64,000 bases of DNA from assembly GCA_034190875.2 (NCBI GenBank), contig CM067356.1, forward strand, positions 19,921,674-19,985,673, read 5' to 3'. The stretch's first letter is position 1. Every line of letters starts with the position of its first letter. This document shows, piece by piece, positions 56,170-64,000 of the stretch. Under the pieces are notes generated by a model. It did not search any database, was not told the origin of the DNA, and was given only the letters and a program-made list of their open reading frames with translations. The translations under genes and the position numbers were made by a program. Source of the DNA: Urechis unicinctus. Lineage: Eukaryota; Annelida; Polychaeta; Xenopneusta; Urechidae.

Positions 56170-56880
56170 ATCGTGCAGAAAGCAGATTAAAATCAATTAG
56201 CAAAGTAGACCGGTCTAAGGTGACATTGTCAAGGCCCAGCAATCACCATTTGATTCATGTTTCTGACTAAGTTAACGGATACTGGCGTTGATTTATAGCT
56301 ATGGTCGTTCGTACCAGAGGCTTACATCTAAAGGGAAAGACAATGACCTGGTTTATTACTTATATACAGTGATGTATAAACACCACATTTTGCAGTCATA
56401 AATGTCTAATGCAGTCACCTTGTATCATTCTTCATATTATTTTAACGTTGCATTGTGCGACATACAAACATTACATCACATAATATTGTCGTTCTTGCAC
56501 AGGGCAAAATAAAGTGTCCTTGGATGTCTCTCATAGATTTCGCCGCCTAAGTTTGGCTACAATGCTTATTTACAATCAGATACGATGTCTGTTGTAGAAC
56601 AAATTTAAGTTCGGTTACTTTTCTGATTACCTCTGTTGCTAATGTTGTAGAGCTCGCGTTTACAGATGAGCCAATCTCTCTCTGATTACCATTGTCATTT
56701 CAGCGATCAAACATCCTGAAATTAGCTTCCGATGACCTAAGTAGTCGCTTATTTGCCCCAAACGGTCCAAGGCCGTGCTTCCCCAGACAGGATGTCAGAC
56801 AATTCGTCGCCATATCTTTGGCGGTAGCCATATCCCGTGTAATTCTGATTTATTGCTTTCGGCATTTAACATATGAGCTC
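56170..56880 (+). repeat. Block P', partner at 23340-24249
   Basis: Collinear with block P apart from one missing stretch of about 200 bp. It ends at the CAT tract, as block P does. Confidence 0.9.
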
Positions 56881-56882
56881 AA

Positions 56883-56892
56883 CATCATCATT

Positions 56893-56923
<31 letters not shown>

Positions 56924-56960
56924 GCAGCAGCAGCAGCATCATCAGCATCATCAGCATCAT
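56883..56960. repeat. Interrupted (CAT/CAG)n microsatellite
   Basis: CAT repeats with TTATCAT, CACCAT and CAGCAGCAG interruptions. It joins block P' directly to block R'. Confidence 0.95.
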
Positions 56961-56964
56961 AATC

Positions 56965-58305
56965 TTTTTGATTACACAGGCCTGAATTAATGCTCTCCTA
57001 AGGGTATGGCCTGTCCGACAATCCTTCCTCGCAGACGCCCTCTCAACACAAAGGGGTTTTGAGGTCCTTAGATTCCAGAGTTTAGCTCGGCCGCTCTTTA
57101 CCACTTGTTTTTATGTTTTCTTAGTCTAAGAAAATCTCAAGACCAGAGCGTTTAAAATATCATTACATTTGTCATGTAACTCTACCCCGTGTAGAACTTT
57201 TCAAAAGGCAATTAATTCGACATTGAATTCATATGACTTGACGGAGCAGTAAGAAACACCATGGCCAAACTTGGAGCTCCCTGGCTACCAAATGCATGTA
57301 AACCACATGACATACTATACACATTCAGAATTTGTAGATCTACATAAGTAAAGACTTGTGATTTGCCTTGCTTAGCAGCTTACGTCATAATCGGTTCCTT
57401 TCCTGGACGATGCTTTTATTAAAATAGCGGTTCTTCAACAAAAATATAATCTGGAAACTATATTTCTTTAAACAAGCCAATCATTATCATATAAACGGTG
57501 AGCCGACTTGTACGAAAATTCTCGCAAAAATATTCTTGAATCGGGCGTCTTTCGTTATTGTGAGGTCCTTCATAATTGGCCAATTCATAAATATTAAGCA
57601 TCAGACTAGTCGTATTGGCGCCAGTGGCCGCGTTCGCTTACGCAAAATTACACACTGCCCTGGAAGCGCATGCCCTCATCATTGCAAATGTTGCCTTTGC
57701 CATAATAGAATTCAGTGAAGGTACTCCAACTATCCTAGCACTCATTACACTATCAATTTTGGAAACAAACATGACGGTCTGATAGGGTGCATGTATAGCA
57801 ATCAGCATCAGGTCACTTGTATTCATAATTTTAAATGGCGTTGCTGAATAATGGTGGTATATCTGTCACACTTACTGACTGAAATTTATTTGTTGAGTAT
57901 ATGGCGCATTTGATCGAGAGATAGCTTAGGATGTCGGGTTAACAAGGCAACAATTACCAATATCGAACGCTAATTTGGCCCTGCCTCACGGCACGTTACC
58001 CTTGTAGTCCTTAACATCTCTATCCAATGTAACCGTTATTTACTATCGGTATAATGTTCTTGTCGGAAATTGCGAATGGTTGTCGCGCTAATTTTGCACC
58101 CATGAGCAGAAGACATTTCGAGCAGCTACATACTTACTATCAGTAAAAGTGGCATGCGCGATCTTGCTGATCAAATGGGAGACTGATTACTCGATTCACC
58201 ATGGCAACACATCGACTATTTAGAATTGCAACGAAGCAAACAGCAATTCAATTAAAGCAACCAGCCATGTTATCACTGGATCGTGTGCAGCTTTATAATA
58301 TACCG
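56965..58305 (+). repeat. Block R', left part, up to the transposon
   Basis: Collinear with 33125-34455. The match stops at ACCG, just before the TTAA at 58306, and resumes just after the TTAA at 61263. Confidence 0.92.
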
Positions 58306-58309
58306 TTAA
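58306..58309. mobile_element. Left TTAA target-site duplication
   Basis: TTAA lies directly outside the left terminal repeat and is repeated at 61263-61266. The homologous empty site near 34462 reads TCAT, with flanking bases aligned and no length change. Confidence 0.9.
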
Positions 58310-58324
58310 AGTGCCTATCGCACG
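58310..58324 (+). repeat. Left terminal inverted repeat
   Basis: AGTGCCTATCGCACG is the exact reverse complement of 61248-61262. The repeat holds an internal palindrome, GTGC-CTATC-GCAC. Similarity between the two ends stops after these 15 bases. Confidence 0.95.
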
Positions 58325-58491
58325 AAAAATCATGTCATTGTTTTCGCCAGATAACGGAAATATAACCCAGAAGTACCTATTCTGTCTATGTGTCAATTGT
58401 CAAAGTGGGCGCTTTCTGATAGAAATTCGACTTTAAAGATGAATTCGGCGTATCGAGCCGACAAGCTCATGAATAATTCATCGCCTCCGCG

Positions 58492-58499
58492 TGACGTCA
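58492..58499. promoter_or_regulatory. CRE-like palindrome upstream of the P2X7-domain gene
   Basis: TGACGTCA is the full consensus for CREB/ATF factors and lies about 54 bp before the predicted start codon. The surrounding 58440-58550 is CpG-rich against an AT-rich background, as expected for a promoter. No TATA box is evident at the usual distance. The functional call is inference from the motif. Confidence 0.45.
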
Positions 58500-58552
58500 G
58501 GTCCGGGAACGTTTTAGTTGCGAGGCGCAATCTGAACTACGATTAGCGAGAA

Positions 58553-59937
58553 ATGGCTGCTGGAAATTTCGTTATTTCATCACTTAAGGAGAGCGACGAA
58601 GAGACATGGTATGGCACAGGTCATTCGCAAACTATCGTTGCTTCGGTAGAGCAAGTTTTGCCATTCAGATTTGAACCAGAAATGAGCGAATCCGACGTCT
58701 CCGATGACAGAGAAAAAAGACACTGGCGATGTCACTGCTGCGTCTGGGTCTCACGCGGGTCATCCTGCCCAGGACATAAGGCTGCTACAGAACAATGCTT
58801 GGTAAGCTATGTCTGATTCTGTTTGTGCACCAGTTCACCGTATATGTGTTGGCGAGTAACGAAGTTAATCCATACATTTAACTAACAAAAAATGTAAGCT
58901 CTTTTCCTAACAGTAGACTATACAACAGAGCTTTGCAGCAAATAAATAATTCTTCCATATCAGACAGCAAACATGATATACCACAAAGTTTTTATCACAT
59001 CAAGTGGTTGCAAGGGTTCATGTATACAAAGTTGTACCATGTAAATGTAAATGCTCCTCCACACGAATTACAAACAAACTAATTTTGGACTGCTGTTAAT
59101 AAATAGAGATCCTCTTTTATTTAAAGTAGGCCTTATCAAAGCCTGATTACATTAATTTTAAAAGTTGATGTAGATTGATTCTGAGGTAGAATATATATAG
59201 AAGAGCAAGTACCACAGCTGTTTTCTCGTAGGATTGTCAGTTAGCCCATAAATGAATGTATAACTGGACTTTAGGAGGTGAAGATTATGGTATTATATTA
59301 TCATCTTGGTCAGTGTTACATCAGAGTTTCTATGAATGCAGAGGCTAAAACATATTTGCCATACAATATGTCATCCTTTATTACATACATTAATATTCCC
59401 ATCATTACACCATGTTACAGGTGTTTGTGTGGCTACTGGCAGAGGTGGAAGAATCTGTGTGCTGTGTGGAAATTTCTTGAGTCATGACCTCAATGGAGAA
59501 CAGACCCATTCCCATTGGTGGCATAACCCAGCATCCTGGTTTAAGCCCAATCTGTTTGACCCCTTGGGCCTTGTAAGTGGGATATTCTCCTACAGACAAC
59601 AGCATGGCACATGTCAGATAATGATGTACAAAGGTGACAATGTTTTCTATTATTTACACATCAATCTGTATGAAGGCTAGCAGTCATTATTTACCATTTA
59701 ATTATACTTATTGATACTGGTATGACAAAAAATATTTGAGCATGGTTAAATCAACAATGTCACATGGTTATTTTACAGGCGTTGCAGGTATACTGCATAC
59801 AGGCAGTTTGTTCGCTGGTGTTGGGGACATCTTGGACAAAAGATAAGAGTTTGTTACCAGCCTGCGCTGTTACAACAATACGAGATAACTTCCCAGCACC
59901 AGACTATCAAGGATTGCTCTACCCTCCACTCACCTAG
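58553..59937 (+). pseudogene. P2X7 cytoplasmic-domain-like protein gene, three exons, disrupted
   Basis: Exon 1 (58553-58801, 83 codons, donor GTAAGC) has an acidic Ser/Asp/Glu stretch after LPFRFEPE, as P2X7-tail relatives do, then HWRCHCC. Exon 2 (from 59421, acceptor TTACAG, same phase) gives EVEESVCCVEIS, GGITQHPGLSPICLTPWAL and FSYRQQHGT. Exon 3 (from 59779) gives RYTAYRQFVRWCWGHLGQK, then LLPACAVTTIRDNFPAPD and a TAG stop. These are the signature segments of the P2X7 receptor intracellular (P2RX7_C) domain, a zinc-binding cysteine domain. There is no channel or membrane segment, so it would be a soluble protein of roughly 205 residues. In this copy an in-frame TGA follows VCCVEIS, and two one-base shifts occur, after TPWAL and after KIRV. 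The exon 2 donor is uncertain (GTACAA or GTGACA near 59625-59634). The start has a good context (G at -3 and +4). Family call confident; function unknown. Confidence 0.88.
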
Positions 59938-59987
59938 GACTTGTCTTGATACATGCAGAACCTACTCTGGTGTGCCTCACTGGCTTG

Positions 59988-60952
59988 TCATGGATCTGGT
60001 CTCATCGCATCTGCACACATTGAAGGTGGTCCTTCTGTCTTGGGCAGGGTTGGCTCATGGCAAACCAGCAAGAACTCAGCCATCAGGCACTCGACATACT
60101 TTGAAACATAAACAGGAATCAAGTCACAGCTTGCACACCAGACTGTTGATTATAACCTTATACCTCCATGGTAATTGAATTTGTTGTTGTTTACATTTTA
60201 TATGTCAGTAAAAATATTCACCAAATGTTGCCTTTGTTGCTACTTCAGTGACAACATGCCCCTGCTTAAACTTTGGGTATCTTAGCTTGAAGACTGGATC
60301 CCCAGTTTCTGTTGTGGCCTGTTCTCTGATATCTGTGATACAATGAACCAATTATACGTGACCAACATATATTTGGCATATCAGCACATGTAAACAAATT
60401 TAATGACTCGCAAATTTAAAAACAAACACCGCCATGAAGGAGCACTGTAAACAGCAACATATTATATGATATGAGTGATACTTGCCTGGCAACCATACAG
60501 TCAACTTAACAAGATAATTGACTATTTATTCAATACTAATACAACAAGAAAGTCATCAAATCTCACCCTCTGCTTCTCTCTCTTGATAAAGGCAGGTCTG
60601 CTTTTCTTGGGCTGGGGTGGGAGGGGTTCACTTGCCTTACCATCCTTTCTTGATTGCTTGACAGCAGAGGCCTTCGCAAAAAGAGTAGGCACAGCAGCTT
60701 CCATCATAACCCGCTTACATCGTGGTATCCAACTAAGCTCTTCTCTGAGTTTCGGTGCCTCCTCAAAACATTCCTTGGTTAAATGAACCGAGCACACAAA
60801 CGAGTACTTGCCCGGCCATTTGTCTCGCAAGCTGTGACTTGATTCCTGGCCAACCCATTGTTTTTAAAATCGTCCTTACCAGGAAACCTGAACAAGCTCA
60901 CGCCGTCCCGAATGGTACGCGAGCAGCCCCTAACACAACAACCATTAACCAT
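59988..60952 (-). pseudogene. THAP-domain protein gene, three exons, one frame break
   Basis: On the minus strand, ATG at 60952 opens MVNGCCVRGCSRTIRDG and VSLFRFPG, followed by KYSFVCSVHL and AVPTLF. This gives the C2CH zinc ligands (Cys6, Cys10, Cys55, His58) with THAP-like spacing and the AVPTxF box, so the protein should bind DNA. The basic tail PKKSRPAFIKREKQR could serve for nuclear import. Exon 1 is 60952-60567 (donor GTGAGA). Exon 2 is 60318-60222 (TETGDPVFKLRYPKFKQG, acceptor AACAG, donor GTGAAT). Exon 3 is 60142-59988 (WCASCDLIPVYVSKYVECLM...MRPDP, TGA). The exon junctions keep phase. A one-base shift lies between LARN and SSHSLRDKW, inside the THAP fold; no normal intron explains it. 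The C-terminal part is unrecognised. It is convergent with the P2X7-domain gene. Confidence 0.87.
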
Positions 60953-61247
60953 CGCGTTCAGGCGGTCACAAGATGGCTAAAAACGATCCGAAATCCCAAA
61001 AATGAGAGACGAACTCCGACAATGTAAACAACGGGGAACTCCGTGTGTCTCTGAGAACGGTCTCCTTTACCTGACGCCACACGCATGGTTGACCTAGATA
61101 ATGGCTGCCGCAACGTTTTGTCGGGCGCGCTAATTTGAACTGACATTTTATAAAATTTTGGCCTTAACTGATCAGATGCGACGGTTATTGGACCGGTTTG
61201 AGTTTATTGATCACATAATGAATTGATTTCAGCGAAGTACCTATAAC

Positions 61248-61262
61248 CGTGCGATAGGCACT
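61248..61262 (-). repeat. Right terminal inverted repeat
   Basis: CGTGCGATAGGCACT is the exact inverse of the left terminal repeat and directly abuts TTAA. Confidence 0.95.
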
Positions 61263-61266
61263 TTAA
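61263..61266. mobile_element. Right TTAA target-site duplication
   Basis: Second copy of the 4-bp target. Immediately after it GACGAGGTTTT aligns with GACGGGGTTTG of the empty-site block near 34466. Confidence 0.9.
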
Positions 61267-62090
61267 GACGAGGTTTTATTACATTGTGTAAGGCGTTCCG
61301 GCCATTCCTGCGATGTGTTGGCACTTTAGATAATGTTTAATTTATAGTTTTCTGTCGACTATTGACAAATTTCAGAAACAGTAACATCATCGACGTTTAA
61401 TTACAACCGATTGCATGATTGCACGAACTGTTTTGATCATAAGGCGCAAATACAATACAAGTTGTTAATTTAAGTTCTGCATTGTAGCTGGTGTGTCCCC
61501 CGAATGAACCCGATTATTGCTACGCTTAGAGTGGTTAAATGCGACAAGATATGTGACAATTCAACCTGCGTGCAGCGGGGCCATGTCATAGCGTCAGTCG
61601 CAAGTCCACATAGAACCCGGGAGATGAAGGCGATAGTATTTAATGAGATTGATTGGACAAACAGAACATTAACCATGCTCGGCGTTTCATGATCTTGTAA
61701 TGTTTGCGGCTCATGGTTGCAGCTAATGTTCTCATTGTAACCAAGAAAAGAGATAACAGCAAGTTGGGGCTTACGCAGTTTGCTTACGGAACATCGTATG
61801 TAAATGTCACATCAGGAAATATGTATAATAATAAAGGTGATTAATCAAAATAAGTTTAATATGATCGATGCTAAGCTGGTCGGTCAAGTGCACTCATCTA
61901 CAAATTTTATTTCGAAACTCTTACTGTTAGACCTATGATTAATAGACCGGCGTGAGACTGCATAGACACCTAAAGGCAGCCACATGCACTTCATCAATAG
62001 TGAAGGCGTTGTATTCCACAAAATATAACAAAGCGCTTTCGAGTGACGTAACAATAAGCGATCGCCAAAAATAGGCTTACATTTTGCCCT
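61267..62090 (+). repeat. Block R', right part
   Basis: Collinear with 34466-35430 (for example GATTGCATGATTGCACGAACTG and GTGCAGCGGGGCCATGTCA). A segment of about 30 bp around 34705-34735 is missing here. Similarity ends near 62090. Confidence 0.92.
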
Positions 62091-63239
62091 AATGTGTGCG
62101 TGGTATTGTTCATATGACAGACAATATTTAATCGGTTCATAAAACGTCGCAGCACTTCAGTACTCTATGATATGGAACGCGAGGCGCAGTTTATAATACA
62201 GCCGCTTTGCTTGGTACCTCTAATTTAAGCGAATGCTGACATATCTGTACGTGAGATTACGTGCATGTGTATATGTGTATGTCTTGTTGTATGTTCGCGT
62301 GGATAAGGGTAATTGGTTAATGAATTATACACGATGCACATATATTTTAAACATTTACCTGGTTTCAATGTACATCTTAAGTTATATCAAGCAAGATGTG
62401 TCTAGAACACTGTAAATAACGTGAAATTGCGTAGCGTTTAGTGCAGGTTACACAAGCTGCACTTGGCATCAGATAAAACATGAGGAAAGAGTATATGTTG
62501 CCTGAACCACCGATTGTAAATCAAATGAAGTGTATTCAGATAAGAAGCTTACTTGATGTAACCGTCAGGTCACATAAATTATAAGCTTAACAGAGCAAAG
62601 GTTAATAATCAGTTTAAACTGATCTCTATGGAGTAGATGGCACATGCACTGGCTGCAAATAAAGGCAAATTGAATTCGACCACCGCTCAAAGTATATAAA
62701 CAAGATGCGTTAGTTTAATTCCAGTTTAAAGCGGGCTGATTAATTATTATTTTATGTAGTGAGTTATAAACTTCAAATAATACTACTGACGATCCAGCAT
62801 TTAGCTGTATTACAATTATAGATAATTTCAAAAGCTTCAAATTTTTTTTATCAATTGCGCTGTACTGGCTGCTTATTTCTACAAATCGGGTACCATGGTT
62901 ACCTCTCGCACTCCCTTCCTCTAAATCGCGCGAAAATAATATGTTTTTGCCGGCCGACATTTTTTTAAACTCTACTTATTTCTACAAAATCGAACATGGC
63001 ATAGAGAATGGCATGTGATTCATGTGCATTTGGTAACCAACGAGCTCAGTGTACAGCTTAGCTATTTATTTCTGCTCCGTCAAGTCATATGCATTCAATC
63101 TCCAATTAATCGCCTTTTGAAATGTTCTGCACGATATAAAGTTACAGGACAAACGTAATGACAAATTGAAAGCGTTGAAGATTTAGATTCATGCAACGGC
63201 TCTAATAGAATACAATTTGGCCATTCGTGTGCTTCTAGG
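62091..63239. other. No recognisable gene
   Basis: AT-rich sequence. Short frames on both strands match nothing I know, and there is no repeat partner in the window. Confidence 0.45.
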
Positions 63240-63720
63240 GATCCACATTTGAGGAGTGCACGATTTTGAAAAGGCAATAGCCTTATTCATAACTTCAACA
63301 CGCTGGTACCAGCAATATGCATGCAAACGGTACCTTATACCTGCAAACAGTAGGATAATAAGTGGAAATTGAATAAAAATTCCTCTTGGGGTCTCCATTG
63401 CTGCTTTCTATGACATTAATGGTGCCAATTGCCGTAGGATAGTAACGATATCCCAAGGGCCACCATAGGCGTAATGTTTCCCAGGGGACTGATATGACCG
63501 CTAGCCGTGACCCCGGGCCCAAATAATGACGACATAGCCAAATTCAGCCTGATCGTCTGTCATTGTGCGTGGGCAATCATGCCTATCGACTTGATTTCCT
63601 TTCCGTGTGACCATTGAGACGGTTACTTCAACATTGCAATGCGTCACATTAATAGATACCTCGCTGTCCCCAAAACCGATCAGGCCAGAAAGCTGATTGG
63701 GCAGATTCCACAAGAATAGT
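63240..63720 (+). repeat. Repeat with an inverted copy at 28650-29100
   Basis: See the partner at 28650-29100. The frames here on the minus strand are not preserved in the other copy, so it is treated as a non-coding repeat. The sequence to 64000 shows nothing further. Confidence 0.8.
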
Positions 63721-64000
63721 CAAAAATCAGCTCCTTGGTACCAGCTAGGCATTTCAGAGATAAATCTTTGCCTAATAATGTATTCATTCGCAAATCAGGT
63801 AGTTAAGCAGCATTTGACGATGCCCCTGTTTTCGCCAACATTCTAAAGCGCCTCCAAACCATGTTATTCGATATGTTTGATTCGGATATTTTTTCAACAC
63901 TCTTGAGCATATGTATTACATAACAGCCGGGACTTCAATATAACACATTTAATGTATTAACGGATTCTAAGAAAGGTGTTGCCTTGAACCGGCAAATATT

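Larger units (their letters stand above)
58310..61262. mobile_element. TTAA-specific DNA transposon carrying P2X7-domain and THAP genes
   Basis: This is a 2,953-bp insertion with perfect 15-bp terminal inverted repeats (AGTGCCTATCGCACG) and TTAA on both sides. It is absent, at base resolution, from the paralogous block at 33121-35430. It contains two convergent spliced genes: a P2X7-type cysteine-domain gene (plus strand, 58553-59937) and a THAP-domain gene (minus strand, 60952-59988), whose stops are about 50 bp apart. I see no DDE transposase domain in either. TTAA targets are used by the piggyBac and Kolobok superfamilies. THAP domains are known from Kolobok and P-type transposons, so Kolobok-like is my best guess. 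The other readings are a non-autonomous element that captured the genes, or an undescribed group. Confidence 0.9.

Noticed and set aside
58553-59937. A full P2X7 ion-channel gene
   Set aside because: Only the cytoplasmic cysteine domain is present; there are no membrane segments or extracellular loop, and the start codon lies just upstream of the domain.
60840-60930. A very short intron (GTAAGG...CCAG, about 34 nt) inside the THAP coding region
   Set aside because: It is too short for a normal intron, gives the wrong phase, and removing it would spoil the typical Cys-to-Cys spacing of the THAP fold; a one-base shift fits better.
58310-61262. Assigning the transposon to piggyBac because of TTAA
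   Set aside because: piggyBac transposase motifs are absent, and the ends do not begin with the CCC-type terminus I associate with piggyBac. THAP favours Kolobok, but I leave the superfamily open.

Overview
This is AT-rich, repeat-dense eukaryotic DNA, most likely from an invertebrate animal. The reasons are long (AT)n and (CAT)n microsatellites, minisatellites, a tRNA-headed SINE whose end carries GACGTTAAAC (a 3' motif I associate with molluscan SINEs), and a split-gene pair with GT-AG introns encoding a P2X7-type cysteine domain and a THAP zinc finger. The animal assignment is firm; 'mollusc or another lophotrochozoan' is a weak inference. No intact host gene is visible. Almost all open frames are short, unrecognisable, or products of microsatellites. 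One 100-N scaffold gap lies at 19760-19859.

Layout. About 1-19.6 kb is a diverged head-to-tail array with a period near 7.5 kb: matching sequence starts near 60, 7545 and 15170. It is interrupted by a 31-bp minisatellite (3063-3496), a 42-bp minisatellite (12213-12430), a SINE (13420-13752), hairpins and AT runs. About 20.1-21.3 kb holds an AT-flanked repeat element and a possible SINE fragment. About 21.9-35.4 kb carries blocks that recur, in the same orientation but partly different order, at 51.6-62.1 kb: 23340-24245 with 56170-56880, 31040-32440 with 51665-53260, and 33120-35430 with 56965-62090. About 35.4-49 kb shows nothing I can name. The last 2 kb includes an inverted copy of 28650-29100.

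The main discovery is a DNA transposon at 58310-61262 (2,953 bp). It has perfect 15-bp terminal inverted repeats, is flanked on both sides by TTAA, and is precisely absent from the paralogous block near 34460, which gives an empty site inside the same window. It carries two convergent, intron-containing genes. The plus-strand gene encodes a protein with the P2X7 receptor's cytoplasmic cysteine domain but no channel part. The minus-strand gene encodes a protein with an N-terminal THAP (C2CH) DNA-binding domain. I recognise no transposase catalytic domain. TTAA target choice together with THAP suggests a Kolobok-like element, or a non-autonomous or undescribed TTAA element that mobilises a P2X7-domain/THAP gene pair. 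Each gene carries one or a few small disruptions in this copy.

How the genes may work together (inference): the THAP protein could bind the element ends or chromatin, and the P2X7-type zinc domain protein could be its partner. Nothing in the sequence proves this.
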